Source of the DNA: Tetradesmus obliquus
Taxonomy: Eukaryota > Chlorophyta > Chlorophyceae > Sphaeropleales > Scenedesmaceae
Assembly: GCA_030272155.1 (NCBI GenBank)
Contig: CP126195.1
Location: 558,001 to 622,000 of the forward strand
Direction: 5' to 3'
DNA length: 64,000 nt
A program made the translations under genes and the position numbers. Below are positions 47,970-59,424 of the stretch, in pieces. Position 1 is the first letter of the stretch. Each line of letters begins with the position of its first letter. The notes under the pieces were generated by a model, which did no database searches, was not told the DNA's origin, and worked only from the letters and a program-made list of their open reading frames with translations.

Positions 47970-50212
47970 GCCAATGCAGTAATGGATTGGTTGGATCACT
48001 GCTGCTGGGCTGGCAGCAGCAGCAGCAGCTGCAGCAGGGACTGTCAGCACAGCAGTGCTGCTGGGGGAGAGCTAGCTGCATCTGAAGCGGCGATTGTGGC
48101 CACGGTTGGGCCAAAAACAAAAACAAAAAACATCGGTACACGCAATGTGAGCGTCGCGCTGACGTCTCTTCCATTACCATCAGGTTGTGTAGCTCTGAGG
48201 TCTGTCTGTGTGAGCGTTTGCTTGAGGGTGTTAGGCCAGCTGGGTGGTCTGTTGCTGTTGTGCCAGAGAAGCGGGTGTCGTGTGGCTGATGATCGGTGTT
48301 GTATGATCTGTTTCGTTTGTGCAGGCGCACAGCAGGCGCCTCCTCAGCTGCTTGCAGATGTGCATTGTGCCACTGGCCGAATGCAGTAGATGGCTAATGG
48401 AGTAGGTGGTTGCTCAATGAGCCTGTCATTGGCTCGAAAACGGGCTGTGTTCCCCGACGGATCGTGATGATGTGTACAGGCTGGAGTGCCTCGTGCCACA
48501 CAGCTGACAGCAGCAGAAGCACATGCGTCTGTCAGTGGTGACGTCACTGCATGTTGAGTCAACAAGGTTGAGCTGCTTGCTGGCAGAAGGGAGACCTGCA
48601 TGTTATTATTCAGCACTGCAAGCGTTACAAGTTGAGGGGGCCATACATCAGGACGGCTGAGCGTACAGGCCTTTTGCTTTTGGAGGCAGTTGTGAATATG
48701 CACTGGCGCTGCGGTTCAAGCGTGACAGATGCTCACAAGCACTGCTGCACGCATGCACGTACGTGGCCTTGCTGCGTGCATTGCCGTTACAACAAGCAAG
48801 CAGCAGGTTTGGTTGGCGGGCAGCTTGCCATGCCCAGACAGGACGACAATTCATGTTTGATGCAGCAGTGACTGATGTATACACATACGTCTAATCTATA
48901 GTACAGGATGTATCTATATATTGACAGTGAATTTACCTGCTGGTTGTTTCTATGGTGAAGGCTGCTGCGGTTGGGATCTGCGCGTTGCTAGAAGATGTTG
49001 TGCTGGTGCTGTTGGAAATGAAGCATTTCAGCTGCAGCCGTGGGTGTGGCTGGGTAGATCATGTCTAACATAGCATGTTTTGTTGGCAGATGTTGGTAGA
49101 GTTGAAGAATTGCTAACTTCCAGCAGTCTCACACATGTTTACTTGCACGTGTGGCGGAGCCCTGGTATAGACCATGTGAACTAGCTGTGCACGTCAAGGT
49201 GGTTTGTGGGTAAGCGTGTTGTGTGCCACTCGGCTGTCACAGAGCACGCAGAGGTTTGAGTTCAACTGTCGTGTTATGTAAGAAAGAGGGGTTCAGGCTG
49301 CCAATGTCTGCCCCGTCAGGCCAGCACGAATTTGTGCCAATAGTTACCTCCCGTTTATATGTGAAGTTCGTAATATTTGTGCTCTTCTATGTGATGTGTG
49401 CTGTCGACTGCGACTAGTTGGGCGCGAAACCCTGCTTCTACGCACGCTGAGCGCTGCGCACGTATCTTGCCTTATTGGCTTCTGCACAACGATTAATTGA
49501 ATAATGCAGTGTCACGCAACCAGGCATGTGGTGTCGGAGGCCTTGGCTGACAGATATCCATACAGGGACCCGCCATTCGAAAAGGCGAGCACATTTGGCA
49601 GCTGCACACACCACTCAGCTGCCATAGTGACTCGCAAGTAGTGAAAACAGCCTGCTTTGCCCTGCAACGCCCTGCAACCTTCCTGTCCTACAGGAGCCCA
49701 GAGCAGATGAAGTAGCAGAGGCATATGGCGACAGGCAGATACCAAAGGCAAGTTTTTCATGGGGTTGAACCTCATTTGAGTGACAGCCCGAGCTGAGCTG
49801 TTTGCAGCTCCAAATCCTTTCAGGTGTTAGTGGTGGCGTATGCCGCGTGAGTACACCAGTGTAACCCTTCTCTCTCTCTCTCTCAAAAAGGCAAGCCCTG
49901 CATGCATGCACCACTGCTGCTTGCGCGCAGCAGTAGGCCGCAACATGATGTCTGAATAATCACCTCTAGTTTAAGTGCATTTCAGGGACGTGGTATTCAT
50001 GCTCAGCCAGCAAGCACGCCATGTTCTATGCACAACAACAGCAGCAAGTTGCCTGCTGCTGGGCTGCAGCGCGCACCTGCATTTGTATTGCTGCCCCATG
50101 CATCAACATGCTTGGACTGTTATAAAAGCAAAGGTTTGCATCCAATCCTGGCTCACTTCCTCCATACATGCACTTCTGCTCGCTTTACCATGCTGAATCA
50201 CGCCATGTGCAG
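47970..50212. other. Intergenic or unresolved 5' part of the ARM gene
   Basis: No complete gene seen. A plus-strand open stretch from the ATG at 49504 reads TRHVVSEALADRYPYRDPPF and looks protein-like, so it may be the first exon of the ARM gene. The only end I can place is a weak GC-type donor after 49584. Simple CT repeats lie at 49868-49884. Confidence 0.4.
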
Positions 50213-52448
50213 CTGGTGTCTGTGCTGCGCCTGAGTGAGGAGCAGCTGCCAGAAGCTGAGCGGCTGCACTGCCTCAAGCTGTTCAGCAACCTGCTTTCGA
50301 CACAGGTGTGCAGCAGCGAAACAGGCAGCTGCAGGACACCTGCTAGCTTGCAGGAACCATGCTGTGGCATGCGTAATCCGTGCAACAGCGGCGGTAACAA
50401 TGGCATCCACCTGTATGACCCGTGCAGAAAGTGAACCCATTACAGAAAGCCACTTTCAGCAGCGGGCTTGCTGAGTCTGAGCCGTCATATGAATCTGTGA
50501 ACCCTGTGTGCTTGCAGGAAACCAAAGTCAGAGCCATCCAGGCAGGAGCCCTGCAGCCACTGCTGGCCTGGCTGGGCAATGACAGCAGCAGCGCAGCAGT
50601 GCGGCAGCTGTGCTGCAGGAGCATCGGCAGCATCTGCCAGCTGCAGCAGGGCAGGGCAGCGTTTACGGAAGCTGGTGGGATCCCTGTGCTCACAAAGGCG
50701 CTGGAAACCACACCAGATGCAGCAGTGGCAGCAATGAAGGTGGGCTTCTCACGCATAATGTAACCAGCAGAGTACTCACAGCAAGCTTGGTCCACTGCTG
50801 CTGCAGGTGCAATCGTAGACAGTAAGATTAGCTGCTCCTGGGATGAGGCGGCCTGGCACTGCATGTGCCATGAACCATTGTTGCACGCTGCAGCAGCCGC
50901 AGTATATGCGTGTATACAGCACCCAGTGCAACAGCAATGGGCTTGCCAGTCCAGGCATCCACGCACATCTACATATCTGGCAGCCTTGTGTGTTCGCTGC
51001 AATGCTCTAGCGCCCCGCCTGGCCAGGCCAGCGCAGCTGCTGCTCAACTGACACCGTCGCGCTGTCTGCAGGTGCTGGCTTGCTGTGCTGACGGGCGCAG
51101 CCGGCTGCATGCCTCACCTGCGCGTGTGACAGCAGCGCTGGTGGAGCTGGTGGGGCACCCCGGCAGCAGCTGGGCGGCAGCAACAGACGCAGTGGTGTGC
51201 ATCACAGGTGCGTGTGTGTGTGAGCCGAGCAACACAGGCTGGCACTTGATGTGCTGCAGACAGCAGCTGCTTCAAACATAGCAAGATGCAGCAGCCGTGT
51301 GACAACATTGTGTGACAATATGGTGAGTGACCATGTGCCCGACTCTCCTGCAGGGCTGTGCTACTCTGATGAGGGCGTGATTGATGCCCTGGCCTGCCAA
51401 GCCCCCCGCTGCCTGCAGCAGCTGTCAGGCCGTGCGCTGAAGCACCACGCGTGCCTGTCGCAGGCGCCGCAGCCGCCGGCGGCAGCAGCGGCGCAGCTGC
51501 TGGCCGCGCTGCGTGCTGCGGCTGAGGCGCTGCTGGTGGTGGGGCACCATGCGGACGGCAAGGCGCAACTGCGCCAGTCGGAGTGCATCCCAGGTGAGCA
51601 CACTGGCTGCAGCTGCAGTGCGACAAAGGCAGTCCTGGCGCACTGCTGTCCTTTGCTGCTGTGTGCTGCAGTGCTGGCTGACATGCTGGGCGTGGCTGAT
51701 GGCCAGGTGCAGGCCTCCGCGGCAGTACATGTGAAAGGACAAATTTAGACAAAGCCAGGATCGCAAAGGACGCTGGTAATGCACATATGGTAATGCACAT
51801 ATGGTAATGCACATGTGCCTCTGGCTCTCGCCAACTTTTGCGTTACTCTGCTGGTGTTCGCTGCGTGTGGCACTGCACTGCAGTGCTGGCTGGCATGCTT
51901 GGCGTGGCTGATGGCCAGGTGCAGGCCTCAGCGGCAGCTTGCCTGGCTGCGCTGGCCATCGAGGTGGACAGCAAGGTGCCGGTGGTGGCTGCTGCTGCAC
52001 CGGCCCTCATCAAGCTGGCGCAGGGCGGAGAGCCGGTGAGGGCCTGGCCTCACCACAGCCCATGTGGCGCATGATTGCTGCACCTCTGCACTGCAGTAGC
52101 CGCACGGGAAGCTGAACACTTGCCTGCTCCCTCATGCAGGCCACCCTCCTAGCTATGCATGTTGATGCTGGTCATCTGTCCACCTCCTGCGTGTTCCATA
52201 TGCTCTGTCCTGTGGCGCAGGTGGCCGCTACCGCCGCGCGCACCGCGCTGCTGTGTGCCGCGGAGCACCTGGATGCGCGGCGCAAGCTGGAGCTGCTGCT
52301 CAAGCCTAATGAACTGCAGGCGCTGCTGCAGCCGGTGGGGCAGCTGCAGCAGGTGCCTCCCGACTACAAGTATGTGGTGTGGAGCGCGGAGCCGCTGCCG
52401 CCGCGGTTTGGGTCTGGGGATGGTGCTGCTGGCAGCTCAGAGAGCTGA
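50213..52448 (+). CDS. Armadillo-repeat protein, RSPH14/RSP8-like candidate, 5' incomplete
   Basis: Exons 50213-50305, 50518-50739, 51072-51207, 51354-51593, 51884-52035 and 52221-52448 join in phase to 356 residues. Helical repeats are visible: AIQAGALQPLLAWLGND with AVRQLCCRSIGSICQLQQGR, FTEAGGIPVLTKALE, VLAGMLGVADGQVQASAAAC with LAALAIEVDSK, APALIKLAQGG and AARTALLCAAEHLDARRK. The C-terminus (DYKYVVWSAEPLPPRFG) is distinctive. Length and repeat pattern suit the radial spoke ARM protein of cilia (human RSPH14), but I cannot exclude another ARM protein. The N-terminal exon or exons are missing; a candidate lies at 49504. One exon echo precedes 51884. Confidence 0.6.
51672..51815 (+). repeat. 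Echo of an ARM exon start, plus 14-bp repeats
   Basis: TGCAG|TGCTGGCTGACATGC at 51672 copies the exon start at 51884 for about 55 bases (VLADMLGVADGQVQASAA), then diverges. A short repeat (TGGTAATGCACATA, three copies, about 51775-51815) follows it. Confidence 0.85.
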
Positions 52449-53041
52449 GGGTGGTACACATTGGGCTGAGGGGGTGGTGGGGGGTTGAAGCGTGCAGCAG
52501 CTGCGTAGGCAAGCAGTGTGTCGAGCTGTGGGCGACCTATGCTCACTGAGGCTTGATATTGTGTAAGACGCTGACCTGCATGCGCGGCTCAGCTAGCCGC
52601 TGTCATTGCATGGAGCTTGTGTTGTAGGGTGCTCAAGTTGCGAGATCATTTTACTGGCAGGTGCTGTGGGCATCACGGCGTTGTTGCTGGGCAGTACAAT
52701 CCGCCACCTAGCAGGCTGTAGCGTGCCTAATCGAGCAAAGCAGACGTCAAAGCAGTAACAACAACGAGTTTGGTTCACTGAATTTTTCTCATAGTGACAG
52801 TGACATGTGACGTGCAGGCTAGGCTTCAATGTGTATGTGCGCGCTTGCTCAGGTGTGCCTGGGGCTGTAGCAGCTGTACAGTACCAGCTGTTATCTCCGG
52901 GTTTGCGCCAAACGCAGCAGGCGATGGCTTGTTATGAAAAACCAGTCGCATCTGTGTATTCAGCCGCATGCAGCTTAGCTGGCAGCGTAACCAGCTGTAA
53001 GAGATCGCACGCAAGCGAAAGCCCCAGTCTCGCTCTCTCTC
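52449..53041. other. Short intergenic region
   Basis: This is the 3' flank of the ARM gene and the 5' flank of the YciI gene. No gene or repeat of note was seen. Confidence 0.6.
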
Positions 53042-53962
53042 ATGGCACTGCGCTGCAGCACCAGGGCATTCGCAACTGCCGCTCGTAGCTGTTTGACGTC
53101 GGTTGCTGTCAGGCCCGCCACTCACTCTCGCCACGCGCGTGTTGCCTGCATGGCTTCAGCAGCAGGAGCAGCAGCAGCAGGCCCAAAGTACTTCATCCTT
53201 AACTACAAGTACGTGACGCAGTTACAGCAACTGCTGCACCATAAGGTTCCTTACAGTCATCTACCGAATGTACTGCGATCAAGCAGTTGTAGCAGCAGGG
53301 ACTTGTGGCAGCAACTGCCACAGCAGCGGTGGCAGCACTGGCACCCCAGCGCGCACCCAACTCTACCCCTGCATACTGCCACCTCGCTCAATCACCACCT
53401 CAACTTAACGTTTACAAACTGTGTTCAGGTATGTGCCAGACATTGTTGAGAGGCGCGGGCCCTACAGGGAGGCCCACCTTGCAGGAGCCAACAAGAAGCT
53501 GGAGGCAGGGCAGCTGGTGATGGCAGGTGAGGAGGGCAGCAGCAGCAGCAGGGCTTGCAGCAGCAGGGCAGCAGCAGCAATAGCAGCAGCAGCAGCAGGA
53601 GCAGACGTCAGCGCCAGCAATCGACGTGTGGTAGTAGTAGCAGTGTAACAGCCGCAGCTCACTCCCAACACTTGCTGCCTGCAGCAGTTTGCTTGCAGCA
53701 ACCAGCGCACGGTGTGCACACAGGACCATGAACTCATACAACAAGCAGTGCAACCAGTTGATGTTGGAAATGCCAGGTACCAAAAGAAATGTGCCGTGCT
53801 GCAGGTGCTGCTGGCGATCCAGTGGAGGGGGCAGTGTTCATCTTCAAGAACATCACCAAGGATGACATTGAGGCATTTGTGAAGGCAGACCCATACGTGC
53901 AGAATGGGCTGGTGCCAGACTACAGCATCAAGCCTTATGCAGTGGTGGTGGGCAGCCCTTGA
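53042..53962 (+). CDS. YciI-family (YCII-related) organelle protein
   Basis: Exons 53042-53208, 53429-53526 and 53805-53962 join in phase (AA|G, G|GT) to 140 residues. YciI proteins are small dimeric alpha-beta barrels, and most have no assigned reaction. The family pattern is clear: YFILNYKYVPDIVERRGPYR, EAHLAGANKKLEAGQLVMAG, GAAGDPVEGAVFIFKN, then DDIEAFVKADPYVQNGLV and YSIKPYAVV. His in REAHL and Asp in KADPYV are the conserved polar residues. About 45 N-terminal residues (ALRCSTRAFATAARSCL onward) are rich in Ala, Arg and Ser and suit an organelle transit peptide. A second copy of the C-terminal end, also with a stop, lies about 210 bases downstream. Confidence 0.88.
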
Positions 53963-53965
53963 AAG

Positions 53966-53966
<1 letters not shown>

Positions 53967-54031
<65 letters not shown>
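53967..54031 (+). repeat. CAG microsatellite in the YciI 3' UTR
   Basis: About 21 AGC/CAG triplets begin five bases after the TGA. The run lies in the predicted 3' UTR and in transcript sense is CAG, the opposite of the intronic CTG runs. Confidence 0.85.
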
Positions 54032-54033
<2 letters not shown>

Positions 54034-54117
54034 CAATGGCCTTGTGCAAGGCTGCAAGTCAAGCCCTGGCAGGCCATGATAGCAGCAGCAGCCGCAGCAG
54101 GAGCGTCAGCACTTTCA

Positions 54118-54177
54118 AACGGCATGGTGCCCACCTTCAGCATGAAGCCGAATGCAGTGGCGGTGAGTGACCCATGA
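54118..54177 (+). repeat. Echo of the YciI C-terminal coding end with its own stop
   Basis: It reads NGMVPTFSMKPNAVAVSDP followed by TGA. This matches NGLVPDYSIKPYAVVVGSP and TGA of the true exon. The copy keeps the frame and the stop, so it could serve as an alternative terminal exon if spliced. Confidence 0.8.
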
Positions 54178-55205
54178 GCACTGTCGGCGCGGTGGCAGCT
54201 CTTGCTCTGCTCTTTGGCTTGGCGAGCTTTAAACGTGGGTGCAACATTCAAGTTTTGTAACTGAGCCCCATCAACCCAGTTGAACTCCCCGGGGATGGCG
54301 GTTGACATCGGTTGCTGTATTTGTCATAATCATAGATCCGGGGCGCTTGTTGGTGCCATTGCAGCCATCTCAATATCACCATATCAGGCAGCCTGGGCTG
54401 TAAATGGGCTGGCAAAACAATGGGCTGGCCATATGCAATACAGATGGCCGTGGTTGGCCCATTGGGAACATGGCGGTGTCACAGAGATCTGCAGTACAGA
54501 ACTCTTCTGTTGATCTTTGTCCTTGTGTTACCAAGATGGTCAGCCTGACCTTCTCTGAAATAGTGCAACCGTGAAAAGACACTTCACAAATGGTAAATGC
54601 ACAACTGCGCACCTGCAAGCAATGCTGGATCAAAAGCCCCCCTGCCCGAAGGCTCCTGGTACTCCTGCTGTGTTGGTAATGTCGTGCTGATCGCTTGCAG
54701 CATGAGCGACGACAAAACATTCCACCACAGCCGCATAGCAAACTTTGAGCCATTTGCCGCTGCACTGCTTGATAACCAAAAATCTGTTTCATGGCTTGAA
54801 ATAATGACACATCACACATCAGTTAGCTGCACCTGACGGAGCACACCAGCTGCCGTACTGTTCAGAAGTGCAGCTGCTAAACCAATAGCAGAGCCGAAAC
54901 CCCGGCAGGCTGCATTGGGCTGCTGTCAATATACAGCGCCACCGAAGCAGGCTGCAACCAAAACAAGCAGCTATGAATGGTCACGACCGCGCAGCAGCTG
55001 CATGTGGCAGAAACCCAGCAGCTAGCTCCTGCCAGTCCTCCTAATTGGTGCTGCTGCTGCTGCTGCTGCTGCTGCTTCAGCTGCCACCCAGAAAGAATGT
55101 GTGCTGCTACATCAGGTGCGCCTGACTCCTGCAGCACCTGCTACTGCTGTCATCTTCGTGTCTTGTCAACAGCAGCAGCCAACTGCCCACTTGGCAGGGT
55201 GCCTA
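54178..55205. other. Intergenic between convergent YciI and peroxiredoxin B
   Basis: No gene supported. A CTG run lies at 55050-55076. Frames on both strands lack domains. Confidence 0.55.
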
Positions 55206-57385
55206 TCAGGCCTTGGGGAAGGAGAAGTACTCCTTGCTCCCCTTAGGAGTGGGCTTCATGGTCCTGCAGGCAAGCACAGCACGGCGCCGACGTGTTAGCA
55301 GGTGCTGCTCAATGCTCAATGCTGAGTCACCCGCAGAACACGCTCTGCCAGCGATGGTCAACGGTTGAACACCAGTCAAAAGTTGGGGCGATTAATACTT
55401 GGCGGTACGCCGGCAGTCGGTGAACTGCTAGAAATTCATGTTCTTGGTATTTGGTTTGGTTTGAGTGGAGTACAGCACCAACTGCCGCTGTTGTTGCAAT
55501 CGACTGCACCGCACCTGTCTCCTGGCCTCCAGCCAGCTGGGCACACCACATCTGGGTTGGCCTGCACGTGCTGCACAGCCTGCAGCACAAAGACAATAGA
55601 AAGTAGTCACATGGTGACGGCAGCAGGGGCAATCATCAGCATGAGTTAAACACCATACTCAGGTTGGCCTGCACGAGCTGCACAGCCTGCAGCACAAAGA
55701 CAATAGACAAAGTAGTCAAGATGACGGCAGCAGGGGCCATTAGCAGCACTGCTTGAATACAACATCAGGCTTGCATGCTGACCAGCCTGCAGCACAGCAC
55801 ATGGACAGCGCTGACACGGCAGCAGCAAAACACTCATCACCTCAGCCTGCTAGTGCACGAGGTTTATCCGCAGCAACACCCAGAGGCTGATGATGAAGCT
55901 TTCGGGAAGACCGCAAGACGGCCTGCAAGGCCACAGGTGACGCTAGCATCACCAAGGCCACAGGTGACGCTAGCATCACCAAGGCCACAGGTGACGCTAG
56001 CATCGAACCAAACGCAGCCACGGCCACGTACCGCCAAGATGCGAATGGTCTCTTCTACGTTGCGCCCGAATGCCAGGTTGTTGATGGTGGCGTGCTGCAC
56101 CACTCCCTCCTTGTCAATGATGAACAGGCCACGCAGTGCGATGCCCTCATCAGTCAGCACACCGTAGGCCTCGCTGATCTTCTTGCTCAGATCTGACACC
56201 AGGGGGTAGGCCAGGTCGCCTACACCACCTGCAGTACAAGAGCGGCAGTGCAGAATGCGAGGCTCAGCACAGATTGTATGGGCAGTCCAATAGTATACGT
56301 AGTGCGGCAACCAGGGTTGGGAGCTTCGTAGTTTGTGGTTCGAGACTGCTGCACGGCACAGGTCCACTATGTAATGCTGCAGCTGTGTTACAGGCACGCT
56401 GCTGTTGTCACCAGGACTCTCCCCTCATTGCGCGACTGGCGCGTCCACTGCAGGTGTGTCGCTTGCGACAAACATATAACAGGCACACAACAGACATACC
56501 GCTGCCTGCTCACCCACATTGCGGGCGTGGCGCGTCCACTGCAGGTGTGTAGCATGCAGGCATCACAAACCTATGCACCACAGCGGCACCAGCGCTGGAC
56601 TCCACCCTCGTTGCGCGGCTGGCGTGTCCACTGCAGGTGTCTCGCATGCAGGCACTCCGCACGCGACAAACAACTCCAAAAGTGCATCAAACATACTCTT
56701 CTCTGCTCACCCTCTTTGCGCGGCTGGCACGTCCACAGCAAGTGAATGGCATGCAGCCACAACACACATTATACAGGGCAGTCGTGATGCGGTCTGATGC
56801 AGCGCTGAGCAAACATACTGCTGTCTGATCACCTTCGTTGCGCGGCTGGCGCGTCCACTGCAGGTGTGCGTACTGGCTGTCCACGCTCACGCCCAGCACC
56901 TGAGCGTTCATGGCCTCAAACTCATCGTGCCTGTCGCTGTAGGCGGTCAGTTCCGTGGGGCCTGCAGCAGCAGCAGCAGCACCAGCAGGGATTGCTTAGG
57001 CATACAAAGAGATAGCTGGGGTGGGTGCTGTGCCAATTGATGTGGCAGTGTGTTCAATTGCCAATGGTGTTCAGCAGCAGCAGCAGCAGCAGCAGCAGCG
57101 GCGGCAGCGCATGGTGGGACACACGAGAAGGTGCGGTTGCGTGTGTGGTGCGCGAGCCGCAGGCGATCAACTGCAGGGTCAAGTGTGTAGCAACGGATAG
57201 CAATGCAGCTGCAGTGGGCTGTAGGTGCGGTTTGTGCCGCTTGTTCTATCTGGCAGTGCTGGTCATCCTGCTCTGTGCAGCTGCCACTGCTGATGCCTGC
57301 TTCCTGTGCCGCTGCTGCCGCTGCTGCTGCTGCTCCTGCTGCCACTCACAGACAAAGGTGAAGTCCAGTGGGTAGAAGAACAGCA

Positions 57386-57442
<57 letters not shown>

Positions 57443-58164
57443 GTCGCCACACTCAGTGTTGGGTTGCAGAAGCAAGTATAACTCAACTGGGTGCCCCCCA
57501 AATTCTCATGCAAAACTGTCAGATGTGCATCTCCTCTTGTCTGCTGTGAACGTTATACAGGCCACTGCATGCTTAATTATTCTGCTGGAGCTGCAACAGC
57601 TGCTGGTGGCAGCATTGGCTGCTTGATCGCCATTCCATTGACAGCGCCATGCGCACTGAATCACCAACCACTGCTGCTAGTTGTGTGAACGCATGCTCAC
57701 CACGTACTTGCCCTTGAATGACTCAAGGGACACCTCCTTGAACTCATCGTTGTGCACTGCAGGAAAACACACGACACAGCGTGTCAACTTTAATTACAGT
57801 ATAGGTACATGCCATTGCAGGGTCACGAAAGGCCTGATCATTGGTGAAGCCATGTAAAAGTGGCTACACCGACAGTGGCATCCATTGCTGAACAGCAGCT
57901 GTGCAAAGTCGCAAGCCGCGCCTGCTGCCCTCACCATCCACAGCAGCATTGCAACACACTTGATGTATGGTTCTGTGTGCATAGGTTGTAACAAGCATGG
58001 AATCCATTGCTGCACAGAAGAACCGCGGGTGTGCAAAAGCACAAGCCGTGCCTGCTGCATCTGCTGCTCTCACCAGCCACTGCCTTGAACTCTGGCGCCT
58101 TGCTACCCACAAAGGCAGCTGAGCTGCAGGCAACACCAGCTGCAAGCACAGCCAGCAGCAGCAA
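55206..58164 (-). CDS. 2-Cys peroxiredoxin paralogue B, start unresolved
   Basis: Exons 58074-58164 (upper limit uncertain), 57701-57756, 57350-57386, 56833-56961, 56032-56228, 55515-55579 and 55206-55263 join in phase. The enzyme reduces H2O2 and organic peroxides using thioredoxin. Peroxidatic Cys is in [14 protein letters not shown], with the codon split T|GC between exons, and resolving Cys is in [15 protein letters not shown]. The end is [30 protein letters not shown] replaces the GGLG of paralogue A; with the YF end it still resembles hyperoxidation-sensitive enzymes. The first visible exon encodes [20 protein letters not shown] without an ATG in frame, so an upstream exon is needed. 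Targeting (secretory or plastid) is therefore open. It has seven visible exons against four in A, so the introns are not shared one-to-one. Confidence 0.82.
55640..55700 (-). repeat. Echo of peroxiredoxin B exon [10 protein letters not shown]
   Basis: Upstream in transcript sense of the true exon (55515-55579), a copy reads [12 protein letters not shown] after a CTGCAG acceptor. Flanking intron sequence (GCACAAAGACAATAGA) is duplicated with it. Confidence 0.8.
55923..56004 (-). repeat. 27-bp minisatellite, three copies
   Basis: The unit GGCCACAGGTGACGCTAGCA plus TCACCAA is repeated three times in the intron directly after the donor of peroxiredoxin B exon 56032-56228. The copies are almost identical, so the expansion is recent. 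Confidence 0.85.
56430..56750 (-). repeat. Four echoes of peroxiredoxin B exon 4 3' end
   Basis: The true exon ends [14 protein letters not shown] at 56833. Copies of the ACCTGCAGTGGACGCGCC region lie near 56716-56750, 56611-56645, 56519-56550 and 56430-56460, all in the following intron. Spacing is about 85-115 bp. Confidence 0.82.
57387..57439 (-). repeat. CTG run (transcript sense) at a peroxiredoxin B acceptor
   Basis: About 17 triplets lie immediately upstream of exon 57350-57386 in transcript sense, ending in the CCAG acceptor. Confidence 0.8.
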
Positions 58165-59424
58165 CGTGCACCTGCGTCATTTGTAAGCAGATGGCAGATT
58201 GAAAGCAGGTGTGAAGCGCAGAAGCATTGGCAGGGTGATGTAGCCAGGTGGCCAGGATCGTAGATACAACATTGCTGGTGGTGCTGTGAGCGTTGTGCAT
58301 CTACCAATGCGATGATCACGACATCAGCAGGCTTCCTACTGCAGATGTGCTGCTGTGCTGGCATGGCAACTGCTGCTGCTGTTGCTGTCAGTGCTGCTGG
58401 CGTGTCCCACAACACATCGCTGCTCGATCGCGATTGCAGTATATTTATCAGTCGGATGCTGAATCACCGAGCATCAGGAGCACGGCATCGCGCATCTCCA
58501 TATCCAAGTCACCTGGCCATGGTGGTTGCTTCTGTTCGCAAGCTATATGGGCAAACTGAGATATCTGCGATGCAACAATAACAAGGCTATGATGTTGAGG
58601 AATGCCAATAGGCTGATCGGACAGGCTGTGCCTGCGACGTCTTGAGAAACTGCAGGAGAAGAGGTTGAGTCGGAAGATGCTCCAAGTACACACCTGTCAA
58701 CGTGCTTTGCTGCAATGATGTGCTTTGCAAACAGTATTCCCTCAGCAGCATTCGCAAATTGAGCCGGTGAAGGTGGCGGTGTCACCTGCGGTACATGACA
58801 TAGTGTCACTACTGCTGTTCCCAGCCCACCGTGGCTTCAAGTGTTGCTGCTGTCGTATGAAGGCCACGCAGCTGCTGCCGTGCTTTCACTGTGCTTGGTC
58901 GTTCACGAGCCGGTTCCGTGGTAGATGTCATCAAAGGGCATTCTGCAGCAGCCATTGCTGCTGCATGTAATCTCTTGAACCTTTCCAGGCTGTACACACG
59001 GCAGCCACCTCCACAAGCTGTTGTAAACACGGAGTTTGCAGAGTTTTATAAGCATGCAAAGCAATGGATCAATTGTACAATATGTTGTGTTCAGTGCAAC
59101 GGTTGCCAAGCCACATCCCCAGCCGTGATAGAGATCCAGAAGTCACTGACAAGCGCACGTTGCATCACTACCCCAAACACAAGAAATCGGTCAATCGCTG
59201 CTCCCAGTCAGTTCACATTGCTCTGCCGCTGCCGAAATCTTCTCTCCTGCCCTGCTGCTGCTGCTGCAACGCTCCCAATCACGAGACAGGCGCATGAGCA
59301 GCACAGATCTCTTCAATACAGCCGCCAGCAAGCATAGCAGCCGCCCCGACTGCAACATCTGCAGCTCCGGAGGCCAGCCGCCACAAGATTGTCATAACGA
59401 CACTGTAACAATTGTTATAACGCT
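58165..59424. other. Region between the two peroxiredoxin genes
   Basis: It should contain the missing first exon and promoter of paralogue B. One candidate on the minus strand is an ATG-started stretch near 58830-58960 rich in Ala, Thr and Arg (TSTTEPARERPSTVKARQQL). I could not connect it in phase with confidence. No other gene was seen. Confidence 0.4.

Noticed and set aside
51114..51812. 232-codon minus-strand frame opposite the ARM gene
   Set aside because: No family features; the plus strand carries phase-consistent ARM exons.
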